Source: JAYVJH01 sp043777595 (GTDB taxonomy: Bacteria; Bacteroidota; Bacteroidia; Cytophagales; Spirosomataceae). Taken from it: DNA of 39,794 nt. Under the pieces are notes generated by a model. That model searched no databases. It was not told the DNA's origin and saw only the letters and a list, made by a program, of their open reading frames with translations. The translations under genes were made by a program, and so were the position numbers. Location: positions 1 through 39,794 of the forward strand of contig JAYWHT010000068.1 in assembly GCA_043777595.1 (NCBI GenBank). The letters run 5' to 3'. Below, piece after piece: positions 17,569 to 25,758 of the stretch. Positions within the stretch are counted from its first letter, which is position 1, and each line of letters starts with the position of its first letter.

Positions 17569-17576
17569 TAATTTTG
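17569..17576 (+). promoter_or_regulatory. Candidate -7 promoter box of leuS
   Basis: TAATTTTG, an exact TAnnTTTG match, lies 20 nt before the leuS ATG, in the gap shared with the divergent phosphodiesterase gene. Confidence 0.5.
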
Positions 17577-17596
17577 TAAAAACTATTAAAACTACC

Positions 17597-20437
17597 ATGG
17601 CCGAATACAACCACAGAAAGATTGAACAAAAATGGCAAAATTTTTGGGAAGAAACCAAAACATTCAGAGCAGAAATTGACCTAAGCCGCCCCAAGTATTA
17701 TGTTTTAGATATGTTCCCGTATCCTTCGGGTGCGGGGCTTCATGTTGGCCACCCTCTGGGGTACATAGCATCGGATATTATTGCCCGTTACAAACGACTC
17801 AAAGGCTTCAATGTCTTGCACCCGATGGGCTTTGATAGTTTTGGTTTGCCTGCCGAGCAATATGCGATTCAGACAGGCCAGCACCCAGCCATAACAACCG
17901 AAGCCAACATTATAACCTATACAAAACAACTCAAAGGTTTAGGTTTTAGCTATGATTGGAGTCGAGAGGTAAGGACATCAGAGCCTGACTATTATAAATG
18001 GACACAATGGATTTTTATGCAGTTGTTCAATAGTTATTATGACAAAACTGCCGATAAAGCATTGCCAATTAGTGAGCTAATTTTAAAGTTTGAAAAGAGT
18101 GGTTCTACAACCGTTAAAGCCGTTTGTGATGAAAATACAATCGAGTTTACAGCAGACGAATGGAACAGTTGGGACAAAGAAACGAAATATAGATTATTGT
18201 TAGACTATCGCCTCACATATCCAGATGAGTCAATAGTAAATTTTTGCCCAACGCTGGGAATGGTTTTGGCTAATGATGAAATCAAAGACGGAGTGTCAGA
18301 ACGGGGAGGGTATGCTGTTGTAAAGAAAAAAATGAAACAATGGGCAATGCGTATAACAGCTTATGCCGATCGCCTTTTGACAGGTTTGGACACGATAGAC
18401 TGGCCTGAACCGTTGAAAGAACAACAAAGAAACTGGATTGGACGGAGTGTGGGCGTAAGTGTAAAGTTTGAAGTAGATAAACAACCAAAACAGGGACTTG
18501 ATATTGAGGTTTTTACTACTCGAGTCGATACTATTTATGGAGTGAGTTTTATGGTGTTGGCCCCAGAGCATGAATGGGTGGAGATACTAACCACGGCAGA
18601 CCAAAAAGCAGACGTTGATAAGTATGTCGCTTGGGTAGCCAGTCGAAGTGAAATAGACAGAATGGCCGAAAAGAAAGTTTCGGGGGTCTTTACAGGAAGT
18701 TATTGCATCAATCCGTTTAATAATCAGAAAGTGCCTATTTTTCTTGCCGACTATGTTCTGGCAGGTTATGGCACAGGGGCTGTTATGGGCGTACCATCGG
18801 GAGACCAGAGAGATTGGTTTTTTGCCACACATTTCAATTTGCCAATTATACCAATATTAGATGCCCAAAAAGAAATAGATAAACAAGCTGACAATACAAA
18901 AGAAGGACGGTATATAAATTCGGGAATAATAAACGGAATGACTTACAAAGAAGCCACCAATAAATTAGTTGAGTGGTTGGAAGCACGAAAACTCGGTAAA
19001 GGAAAAGTTCAATATCGCCTTAGAAATGCGGTATTTAGCAGGCAGAGATATTGGGGAGAGCCTGTGCCAGTATATTTCAAAAATGGATTGCCGTACTTGA
19101 TACAAGAATCAGAGTTACCGCTTTTATTGCCCGAAATTGACAAATACTTGCCAACCGAAACAGGTGAGCCGCCATTAGGACGAGCCGAAGGTTGGAAATA
19201 TAAAGCCCCCCAGCCGCCAGAAGGGGAAGTCTTTGATGAATATGAGTACGAATTGAGTACTATGCCAGGATGGGCGGGGTCGTCTTGGTATTGGTATAGG
19301 TATATGAATCCAGAAAATAAAAAAGAGTTGGCAAGCAAAGATGCGATTGACTACTGGCAACGGATAGATTTGTACTTAGGTGGCTCAGAACATGCAACAG
19401 GACACCTTTTATATAGTAGGTTTTGGAATAAATTTCTGAAAGATTTGGGCGTAACACCTCATGAAGAATACGCCGCCAAGCTCATCAATCAAGGTATGAT
19501 TTTGGGACGTAGTAACTTTGTGTATAGAGTGATATCAGTTTCTACAAAAAAAGCAGGAACAAATAAACCTGTTTTTGTAAGTTTTAATTCGAAAGAAAAG
19601 TATGAAACCACAAAATTACATGTGGACGTAAATATTGTTGAGAATGATGTGCTTGACACTGAAAAGTTTAAAAACTGGAGAGAAGAATACGCAGAGGCGG
19701 AGTTTATTTTAGAAGATGGCAAGTATGTGTGTGGTACAGAAGTTGAAAAAATGTCTAAGTCAAAATACAATGTAGTAAACCCAGACGATATTGTTGAAAA
19801 ATACGGCGCAGATACGTTGCGACTATACGAGATGTTTTTGGGGCCACTCACTGAAGCCAAACCTTGGAATATGACAGGAATTAGCGGAACGTATAACTTT
19901 CTGAGGAAATTTTGGCGATTGTTTTATGAAGACCAAACAGGCAGACTAAAACTAAATGACAAAGAGCCGTTGGCATCAGAATTGAAAGTATTGCACCGAA
20001 CTATTAAACGGGTTGAAGAGGACATTGAGCGGTATTCGTTCAATACTGTTGTCAGTACGTTTATGATTGCAATAAACGAATTGACAGAACTGAAATGTAG
20101 TAACAAAGCAATCTTAGAGCCAATGGTTATTTTGTTGTCGCCTTATGCCCCACATATTTCAGAAGAACTCTGGACGGTGATGGGACATAAAGCTGGTAGC
20201 ATCTCAACAACCCCCTACCCTATTTTCAATCCAAAACATTTGGAAGAATCCGTTTTTGAATATCCGATTCAAATAAATGGTAAAGTAAGGGCTACATTGG
20301 CTTTTGCGGTAGATATGCCAATAGCAGAAATTGAGAGAGAAGTAATTGCCAATGAAATGGTACAAAAATGGCTCGAAGGAAAAGTGCCTAAAAAAGTTAT
20401 CGTTGTACTTAAACGGATTGTGAACGTAGTCATTTAG
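17597..20437 (+). CDS. leuS: Leucyl-tRNA synthetase
   Basis: A class I aminoacyl-tRNA synthetase charging tRNA-Leu. The HIGH-type motif is HVGH at 49-52 ('YPSGAGLHVGHPLGY') and the KMSKS loop is at 718-722. The editing domain is present ('TTRVDTIYGVSFMVLAPEH', 'GTGAVMGVPSGDQRD'). At 946 residues it is longer than E. coli LeuRS (860). Extra length lies at about 150-210, where the usual short zinc-domain region is expanded, and at about 635-715 just before KMSKS, where other LeuRS carry a short leucine-specific domain. The anticodon-binding and C-terminal domains are complete ('YPIQINGKVRATLAF'). Confidence 0.97.
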   Translation: MAEYNHRKIEQKWQNFWEETKTFRAEIDLSRPKYYVLDMFPYPSGAGLHVGHPLGYIASDIIARYKRLKGFNVLHPMGFDSFGLPAEQYAIQTGQHPAITTEANIITYTKQLKGLGFSYDWSREVRTSEPDYYKWTQWIFMQLFNSYYDKTADKALPISELILKFEKSGSTTVKAVCDENTIEFTADEWNSWDKETKYRLLLDYRLTYPDESIVNFCPTLGMVLANDEIKDGVSERGGYAVVKKKMKQWAMRITAYADRLLTGLDTIDWPEPLKEQQRNWIGRSVGVSVKFEVDKQPKQGLDIEVFTTRVDTIYGVSFMVLAPEHEWVEILTTADQKADVDKYVAWVASRSEIDRMAEKKVSGVFTGSYCINPFNNQKVPIFLADYVLAGYGTGAVMGVPSGDQRDWFFATHFNLPIIPILDAQKEIDKQADNTKEGRYINSGIINGMTYKEATNKLVEWLEARKLGKGKVQYRLRNAVFSRQRYWGEPVPVYFKNGLPYLIQESELPLLLPEIDKYLPTETGEPPLGRAEGWKYKAPQPPEGEVFDEYEYELSTMPGWAGSSWYWYRYMNPENKKELASKDAIDYWQRIDLYLGGSEHATGHLLYSRFWNKFLKDLGVTPHEEYAAKLINQGMILGRSNFVYRVISVSTKKAGTNKPVFVSFNSKEKYETTKLHVDVNIVENDVLDTEKFKNWREEYAEAEFILEDGKYVCGTEVEKMSKSKYNVVNPDDIVEKYGADTLRLYEMFLGPLTEAKPWNMTGISGTYNFLRKFWRLFYEDQTGRLKLNDKEPLASELKVLHRTIKRVEEDIERYSFNTVVSTFMIAINELTELKCSNKAILEPMVILLSPYAPHISEELWTVMGHKAGSISTTPYPIFNPKHLEESVFEYPIQINGKVRATLAFAVDMPIAEIEREVIANEMVQKWLEGKVPKKVIVVLKRIVNVVI

Positions 20438-20450
20438 AAAAAAATAGTAT

Positions 20451-20458
20451 TAACTTTG
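20451..20458 (+). promoter_or_regulatory. Candidate -7 promoter box of the Uma2 gene
   Basis: TAACTTTG, an exact TAnnTTTG match, lies 17 nt before the start codon and right after leuS, so the gene may have its own promoter with a very short leader. Confidence 0.5.
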
Positions 20459-20475
20459 GATAAAAAAATAAAGCT

Positions 20476-21033
20476 ATGATGACTGCAACCGAACAATTAT
20501 TATTTCCAACCACACTTGCCGAATTTATTGACTGGGAAGCCCCAGTCGATGGCTATAAATACGAGTGGAACGATGGTGATATTATTAAATCAGAAAAGAT
20601 GAAAAAAAAACATTTAAAACTAATTTATGGACTATCGAAATTATTTGATGGGACGAGTGCGAAAAAACAACAAGGATTACTAATACCAGAACAAGATGTA
20701 AAACTGACGGGTATTCAACTAAGACGACCAGACTTGGCTTACTTTAGTGGCGATCAAATAGCAAATAGCGATGAGAACGAAGAACCAATACCGAGTTTTG
20801 TAATAGAAGTAATTTCGCCAACTGACGATGCAATTAAAATAGAAACCAAAGTTATAGAATATTTTAAGGCAGGAGTACAGGTTTTGTGGCATATCTTTCC
20901 AGAAAATCAAACTATTTATGTTTATACTTCTCGCAAAACTGTTACGATTTGTACCGACGATGACATTTGTTCGGCCAGTCCAGCTATTGTCGATTTTCAA
21001 ATCTCGGTCAATGACCTTTTGGGCGGGCTTTGA
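20476..21033 (+). CDS. Uma2-family (DUF820) PD-(D/E)XK nuclease-like protein
   Basis: A 185-residue protein with the Uma2 fold signature: 'YEWNDGDII' (E30), 'RRPDLAYF' (D86) and 'PSFVIEVISPTDD' with E111, followed by a lysine-containing helix ('ETKVIEYFKAGVQVLWHI'). Together these form the PD-(D/E)XK-like metal site. Uma2 proteins are abundant in cyanobacteria and also occur in Bacteroidota; their substrates are unknown, and a nuclease activity is predicted from fold only. It is followed by a very strong terminator. Confidence 0.88.
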   Translation: MMTATEQLLFPTTLAEFIDWEAPVDGYKYEWNDGDIIKSEKMKKKHLKLIYGLSKLFDGTSAKKQQGLLIPEQDVKLTGIQLRRPDLAYFSGDQIANSDENEEPIPSFVIEVISPTDDAIKIETKVIEYFKAGVQVLWHIFPENQTIYVYTSRKTVTICTDDDICSASPAIVDFQISVNDLLGGL

Positions 21034-21050
21034 GGGTATCAATAGTTTTA

Positions 21051-21107
21051 ATTCAATAACGACAAAGGCGGCCATTTGGCCGCCTTTGTCGTTATTGAAT
21101 TTTTTTA
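21051..21107 (+). terminator. Strong Rho-independent terminator after the Uma2 gene
   Basis: A perfect 24-bp inverted repeat (21051-21074 with 21077-21100) with only 2 nt at the apex, followed by TTTTTTATTT. It lies between convergent genes (Uma2 and gmd) and may stop transcription from both sides, but the U-tract favours the plus strand. Confidence 0.9.
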
Positions 21108-21190
21108 TTTAAGTACTTATTTAAAACTAATACGGTAATTTAATTTTGATAACTTACTGATTAACAGCATTATATTTGATTCACGACTCA

Positions 21191-22306
21191 TTACTCGTGA
21201 TAGTTAGCCGTTCGGTGGCCTTCTCGTTGTAGTATCAGATCTTTTTCAAAAAGTTCTAAATCGGCGGCAACCATTTCTTTGACTAATGCCGCCAAGTCGT
21301 ATTTTGGTTTCCAGCCTAATTGTGTCATGGCTTTGGTTGGGTCGCCGTGAAGCAAATCTACTTCGGTTGGGCGATAATAGCGTGGGTCGATGCCCATTAC
21401 TTCTTTACCGATTGGTAATTGATAATCAGGGTTTGAACAACTAACGATGTAAGCCACTTCTTTCTCGGCTTCGCCCGAAAATCCGAGTTCAATACCAACT
21501 TCTGCAAAGGCCATGATAATAAAATCACGGATGATGGTTGTTACACCAGTTGCAATAACAAAATCTTCGGGTACGTCTTGCTGCAGCATCAGCCACATAG
21601 CCTCAACATAATCTTTGGCGTGGCCCCAGTCTCTGAGCGAGTCAATGTTGCCCATAAAAACTTTATCTTGAAGCCCCAGCGCAATGCGAGCCACAGCTCG
21701 AGTGATTTTACGAGTTACAAAGGTCTCGCCTCTAAGTGGCGACTCATGATTGAACAAAATACCATTGACGGCGTACATACCATAAGCCTCACGATAATTT
21801 ATAGTTATCCAGTATCCGTACAGTTTAGCTACTGCATAAGGTGAACGTGGGTAAAAGGGCGTAGTTTCAGACTGAGCATGACCTTGCACACCGCCATATA
21901 GTTCTGATGTTGAGGCTTGATAGATTTTAGTCTTCTTTGTCAGGCCCAACATACGCACTGCTTCCAAAATTCGCATCGTACCCAAGCCATCGACCTGAGC
22001 TGTATATTCTGGCTCATCAAAACTTACCCGCACGTGCGACTGTGCGCCGAGGTTGTAAATTTCGTCTGGCTGGATTTCTTGAATCAATCTGATGACGTTT
22101 GTAGAGTCTGTCAAATCGCCATAATGCAAATGTAAGTTTACGTTTTTTTCGTGTGGGTCTTCGTACAGATGGTCAATACGCTGAGTGTTGAACATAGAGC
22201 TACGGCGTTTGATGCCGTGTACTTCGTAATTTTTTGAAAGTAACAATTCGGCCAAATAGGCACCGTCTTGTCCTGTAATACCTGTGATGAGTGCTTTTTT
22301 CTTCAT
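21191..22306 (-). CDS. gmd: GDP-mannose 4,6-dehydratase
   Basis: Converts GDP-mannose to GDP-4-keto-6-deoxymannose, the precursor of GDP-fucose and related deoxysugars for surface polysaccharides. The extended-SDR NAD(P) motif GITGQDG is at 9-15. The family signature 'GIKRRSSMFNTQRIDHLY' is present, the active-site 'STSELYG' lies at 132-138, and Y157/K161 are in 'SPYAVAK'. At 371 residues it is full length. Its start overlaps the end of the SPOR lipoprotein gene by 4 bp (ATGA), so they are translationally coupled. No GDP-fucose synthase gene (fcl) is next to it. Confidence 0.96.
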   Translation of the reverse strand: MKKKALITGITGQDGAYLAELLLSKNYEVHGIKRRSSMFNTQRIDHLYEDPHEKNVNLHLHYGDLTDSTNVIRLIQEIQPDEIYNLGAQSHVRVSFDEPEYTAQVDGLGTMRILEAVRMLGLTKKTKIYQASTSELYGGVQGHAQSETTPFYPRSPYAVAKLYGYWITINYREAYGMYAVNGILFNHESPLRGETFVTRKITRAVARIALGLQDKVFMGNIDSLRDWGHAKDYVEAMWLMLQQDVPEDFVIATGVTTIIRDFIIMAFAEVGIELGFSGEAEKEVAYIVSCSNPDYQLPIGKEVMGIDPRYYRPTEVDLLHGDPTKAMTQLGWKPKYDLAALVKEMVAADLELFEKDLILQREGHRTANYHE

Positions 22307-22854
22307 TTTACTAATAAACTTTTTTTTAAATCAATTTTATCTTGGAGAATAATGGCCGATGAAAATTGCTGGCGGACTTGTTGTAAATAGCGTTCTGCAT
22401 CTAATTTATTCATAAAATCACCGACTTTTACTCGATAGGTTGGGCTGGTAAAGGCGATGTAGGGCAATAGTTCGGGATAGTTTTGATAGACAAATAATTT
22501 GGCATCGTCGGCTTCTGTACGCAGGTTGCCAGCATAAATTTGGATTCTGTAACCAACGGCGAAGCGTAAGGCTCGATTTTGGATAGAAATAGTGTCTAAA
22601 ATAGCATCGACCTGTTTGTTTACTAACAGTAGAGGTTGTGAGAGTGCAGTAGGATTGGCTTCAGGCTTTTTTATCGTATTGTCAATGGGTGTGTCCTTGT
22701 AACGAGGTCTGACAGCGGACAGGTCTTCATCATAACTTTGAGAATACGTGTTGATGGGGGCAGACGGCTTTCGAGTAACAACAACTGGTGCAGTTGGCGC
22801 ACAGCCAGCGACAAAGGCAACAAAAATTAAAAAGAGGAGCAGCCGAGAAGACAT
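22303..22854 (-). CDS. SPOR-domain lipoprotein
   Basis: The start is taken at the ATG of 'MSSRLLLFLIFVAFVAGC' (22854), giving 183 residues with a lipobox VAGC at 15-18. The C-terminal about 75 residues form a SPOR domain ('YRIQIYAGNLRTEADDAKLF' and 'TYRVKVGDFMNKLDAERYLQ'), which binds denuded peptidoglycan glycan strands at division sites. A proline-rich linker follows the lipid anchor. It is coupled to gmd by a 4-bp overlap. The promoter-like box at 22877-22884 lies directly next to the terminator of the upstream gene. Confidence 0.9.
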   Translation of the reverse strand: MSSRLLLFLIFVAFVAGCAPTAPVVVTRKPSAPINTYSQSYDEDLSAVRPRYKDTPIDNTIKKPEANPTALSQPLLLVNKQVDAILDTISIQNRALRFAVGYRIQIYAGNLRTEADDAKLFVYQNYPELLPYIAFTSPTYRVKVGDFMNKLDAERYLQQVRQQFSSAIILQDKIDLKKSLLVK

Positions 22855-22876
22855 TTTTAGTGTAGTTTCTGTTCGG

Positions 22877-22884
22877 CAAAGATA
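22877..22884 (-). promoter_or_regulatory. Candidate -7 promoter box of the SPOR-gmd operon
   Basis: TATCTTTG on the minus strand, an exact TAnnTTTG match, lies 22 nt before the chosen start codon and right after the U-tract of the upstream terminator. Confidence 0.5.
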
Positions 22885-22918
22885 CAAAAAATCTGGATAG
22901 GTTTTGAGCCTATCCAGA
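22885..22918 (-). terminator. Rho-independent terminator of the acyl-CoA dehydrogenase gene
   Basis: A perfect 10-bp stem (22892-22901 with 22909-22918) and 7-nt loop lie 15 nt past the stop codon. On the minus strand it is followed by TTTTTTGT. Confidence 0.85.
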
Positions 22919-22933
22919 CCGTTTGATAATTAT

Positions 22934-24739
22934 TTAGAGAGCAAACTCTCTCTCAGTAGCGATAGTGAGTACTTCGGTGTCTTTTAAACGAACGGCGAGG
23001 CCGAGGGTTTTTGGAACTTCGTAATGAAAAAAGTATTTCATGGTATGAACTTTTGATTCGTAAAAATCCAACTCATCGCCTTCTGGATTTTGTATTAGCA
23101 TAGCGTTTTTGGCCACAATTCCTTGTTTGAGCCATTGCCAAGCGATTGTTACAATACTAAACATTTCCATAAATAGCGTTGCGTCCATCAAAAAACGTTC
23201 GTGGTCGCCTTTCATGGCATATTGTAATAAGCTCATTATTACTTCATTTGCGCTTTTAAGTTCGGTTTGCAGTAAAGCGGCATAAGGCTTAAGTTCATCG
23301 TGTGTTTTTGCCTCTTCAATCGTTTTACCTATTTCGGCAAACAACAATTTGGCGGCTTTTCCACCATTCATCGTTATTTTGCGACCTAACAAGTCTTGCG
23401 ACTGAATGCCAGTAGTTCCTTCATAAATTGGCGTAATTCTAATATCTCTATAAAGCTGCTCCAGAGGGAAGTCTTCAGTAAAACCATATCCACCCAATAC
23501 CTGCAAACCGTTACTTACCGATGCCATACCTGCCTCTGTTGGGTATGTTTTGGCGATTGGGGTTAATATTTCGAGTAACAAATGATTATTTTCTTTTTCT
23601 TCGCCCTCTGTAACGTGTACTAAGTCTGAATAGCGAGAGGCTTCCATCAAAATTGACAGAGAGCCTTCGACAACCGCTTTTTGCATCAACAGCATACGCT
23701 TCACGTCTGGGTGCTGAATAATAGAAACTTGTGGTGAGTCAAGGGCGTGTTTTTGATTTAGACGACGGCTTTGAGGGCGTTCTTTGGCATATTGAAGTGA
23801 TGCACAGTACGCTGCCGAGGCTATGGCTGCACCTGTCATACCAACGCCGATGCGGGCTTCGTTCATCATCTGGAACATATACGGCAAGCCCCTGTTAGCT
23901 TCACCAACCAAATATCCATGGCAGTCGCCACGATCGCCAGAGGTCAGGTGCATGGCAGGTACGCCACGCTGGCCAAGTTTGTGATATATACCAGTTGATG
24001 TAACGTCGTTTTCTACATTCCATTGGCCATCGATACCTTGTCTATACTTTGGAACTACAAAAAGCGAAATGCCTTTTGTACCCAAAGGTGCGCCATCGAT
24101 ACGGCCTAACATAAGATGAACAACATTGTCGCAAGCATCGTGGTCACCTGCCGAAATAAACACTTTCTGTCCCTTTAATCTATACGTTCCGTCAGGCATT
24201 GGAGTTGCAGAAGTCGTAATGTCGGACAATGAACTGCCCGCTTGTGGTTCGGTCAGAGCCATAGTACCTTGCCATTTGCCAGCGAGCATTTTTTCGGTGT
24301 ATGTTTTCTTTAATTCGTCAGAGCCAAAAGATAAAATCAAACCAACAGCACCGTTAGTTAAGCCAGTGTACATCATGCCGTTGTTGGCTGCCATAACAAT
24401 AAAACCCAAACACGAAGCCGCCAATTCGGGCATTTGTTGGCCGCCGTCTTCAAACGAAAAATTTATGCCAATCAGACCAGCATCGCCCATGGCTTTCAAA
24501 TAATCTTTGACCTTTGGGTGAACCGTTACTTTACCATCTTTGAGTTCAGGCTGATTGCGATCCATATCTCGATAATATGGGTGCATTAGGTTATCGGCAA
24601 TCTGTGTAACGGCATCAATCGTCATGCTGATTGTTTCTTTGTCATGTGCATTGAAACGCTCGTATTGGGTGAGGTCGGAAACTTGAAAAACTTCGTGAAG
24701 CAAAAAATCAAGATTGCGGCGGCTGAAATATTTTGACAT
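22934..24739 (-). CDS. Long-form acyl-CoA dehydrogenase
   Basis: The start is taken at 24739 ('MSKYFSRRNLDFLLHEVF'), because the only upstream in-frame start is a TTG that overlaps the promoter box; this gives 601 residues. FAD-binding segments are 'MALTEPQAGSSLSD' and 'LKGQKVFISAGDHD'. Substrate and flavin contacts continue with 'VLGGYGFTEDFPLEQLYRDI' and 'IYEGTTGIQSQDL', where the Glu is the likely catalytic base. The extra C-terminal domain marks the roughly 600-residue branch that includes FadE5-type and DmdC-type enzymes. Likely role: beta-oxidation of fatty acids or a related acyl-CoA; the chain length is not predictable. A palindromic operator candidate overlaps its transcription start (24775-24790). 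Confidence 0.93.
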   Translation of the reverse strand: MSKYFSRRNLDFLLHEVFQVSDLTQYERFNAHDKETISMTIDAVTQIADNLMHPYYRDMDRNQPELKDGKVTVHPKVKDYLKAMGDAGLIGINFSFEDGGQQMPELAASCLGFIVMAANNGMMYTGLTNGAVGLILSFGSDELKKTYTEKMLAGKWQGTMALTEPQAGSSLSDITTSATPMPDGTYRLKGQKVFISAGDHDACDNVVHLMLGRIDGAPLGTKGISLFVVPKYRQGIDGQWNVENDVTSTGIYHKLGQRGVPAMHLTSGDRGDCHGYLVGEANRGLPYMFQMMNEARIGVGMTGAAIASAAYCASLQYAKERPQSRRLNQKHALDSPQVSIIQHPDVKRMLLMQKAVVEGSLSILMEASRYSDLVHVTEGEEKENNHLLLEILTPIAKTYPTEAGMASVSNGLQVLGGYGFTEDFPLEQLYRDIRITPIYEGTTGIQSQDLLGRKITMNGGKAAKLLFAEIGKTIEEAKTHDELKPYAALLQTELKSANEVIMSLLQYAMKGDHERFLMDATLFMEMFSIVTIAWQWLKQGIVAKNAMLIQNPEGDELDFYESKVHTMKYFFHYEVPKTLGLAVRLKDTEVLTIATEREFAL

Positions 24740-24774
24740 ATAAATTTGGTTTTTAATGGTTTTGAAATAAAAAT

Positions 24775-24790
24775 AGTATGCACGCATACT
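24775..24790. promoter_or_regulatory. Palindromic operator candidate upstream of the acyl-CoA dehydrogenase gene
   Basis: AGTATGCACGCATACT is a perfect 7-2-7 inverted repeat. It lies 6 nt downstream of the minus-strand -7 box at 24797-24804, where RNA polymerase would start. This position fits a repressor such as a TetR-type fatty-acid regulator, which is inference. Confidence 0.5.
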
Positions 24791-24796
24791 GTTTTG

Positions 24797-24804
24797 CAAA
24801 TATA
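24797..24804 (-). promoter_or_regulatory. Candidate -7 promoter box of the acyl-CoA dehydrogenase gene
   Basis: TATATTTG on the minus strand, an exact TAnnTTTG match, lies 57 nt upstream of the chosen start codon. Confidence 0.5.
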
Positions 24805-24855
24805 GAACGAATTATTTTAATTTTTGTTTGTAAATTGCCTAAAAATATTGTGAAA

Positions 24856-25758
24856 ATGAAAAAAATATTACTTGCCTCTACCCTACTGATTTCCAATTTG
24901 TTATTTGCTCAAATTAAAATAAAAAATACAGTTGATTTTACCCCCAAACACGAATTTACTACAAATTGTGAAGGGCCGTCGGTTGGGGTAGATGGTGTGG
25001 TTTATGCCGTAAATTATCAAAAAGATGGCACTATTGCCCAAATAACAAAAGATGGTAAGGTATCACTATTTATTACTTTGCCCAGAGGAAGTACAGGGAA
25101 TGGCATTAGATTTGGAGACAAAAACACGTTTTATGTAGCAGACTTTACAGGACATAATATATTGAAAGCCAATGTTTTAACAAAAAATATAACCATCCAT
25201 ACACACAACGACCAAATGAATCAACCTAATGATTTGTGTATTACCAAAAGTGGCCATATTTTCTGTTCAGACCCCAACTGGAAGACATCGACGGGGCAGG
25301 TTTGGCATATTTTTCCAGATGGTAAATCTGAAAAAATAGCCACCGACATGGGAACGACCAATGGCATAGAGGTAAGCCCTGACGAAAAAACGCTTTACGT
25401 GAACGAAAGCGTACAGCGCAATGTGTGGGCGTTTGAGTTATCGAAAAATGGACAAATAGCAAACAAAAAACTACTCATTCATTTTGACGATGGAGGTATG
25501 GACGGTATGCGTTGCGATAAAAAAAGTAATTTATACATCACTCGTTGGGGTAAAGGCGAAGTTGTGGTGGTGTCTCCAAAGGGAAATGTGATTCAGACAA
25601 TAAAAACCATTGGAAAAAACGTATCTAATATTTGTTTTGGGGGCGATAAAGGCAAAACTTGCTACGTTACGCTACAAGACAGAGGTTGTTTGGAGACGTT
25701 TGAGGCTGATTTTGCTGGTCGAGAATGGGTTATGATGCAGAAAATGATGAAAAAATGA
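24856..25758 (+). CDS. SMP-30/gluconolactonase-like beta-propeller, exported
   Basis: The start is set at the ATG of 'MKKILLASTLLISNLLFAQ' (24856), which gives a clean signal peptide and 300 residues; the longer reading adds an unlikely N-terminus. Propeller motifs are 'NCEGPSVGVDGVVYAVNY' with a likely metal-ligand Glu, 'PNDLCITKSGHIFCSDP', 'TNGIEVSPDEKTLYVNES' and 'DGMRCDKKSNLYITRWG'. These match the metal-dependent lactonase family (SMP-30, gluconolactonase, LRE). Likely activity: hydrolysis of a sugar lactone in the periplasm; the substrate is unknown. Its stop overlaps the start of the next gene by 4 bp. Confidence 0.9.
   Translation: MKKILLASTLLISNLLFAQIKIKNTVDFTPKHEFTTNCEGPSVGVDGVVYAVNYQKDGTIAQITKDGKVSLFITLPRGSTGNGIRFGDKNTFYVADFTGHNILKANVLTKNITIHTHNDQMNQPNDLCITKSGHIFCSDPNWKTSTGQVWHIFPDGKSEKIATDMGTTNGIEVSPDEKTLYVNESVQRNVWAFELSKNGQIANKKLLIHFDDGGMDGMRCDKKSNLYITRWGKGEVVVVSPKGNVIQTIKTIGKNVSNICFGGDKGKTCYVTLQDRGCLETFEADFAGREWVMMQKMMKK

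Noticed and set aside
20476..21107. Uma2 gene and its palindrome as a mobile element
   Set aside because: No transposase, no terminal repeats on both sides and no target duplication; the palindrome fits a terminator.
21181..21205. Heptamer-like CGACTCA/TTACTCG sequence at the end of gmd
   Set aside because: Only two loosely similar units, no periodic run like those at 5873 and 33975.
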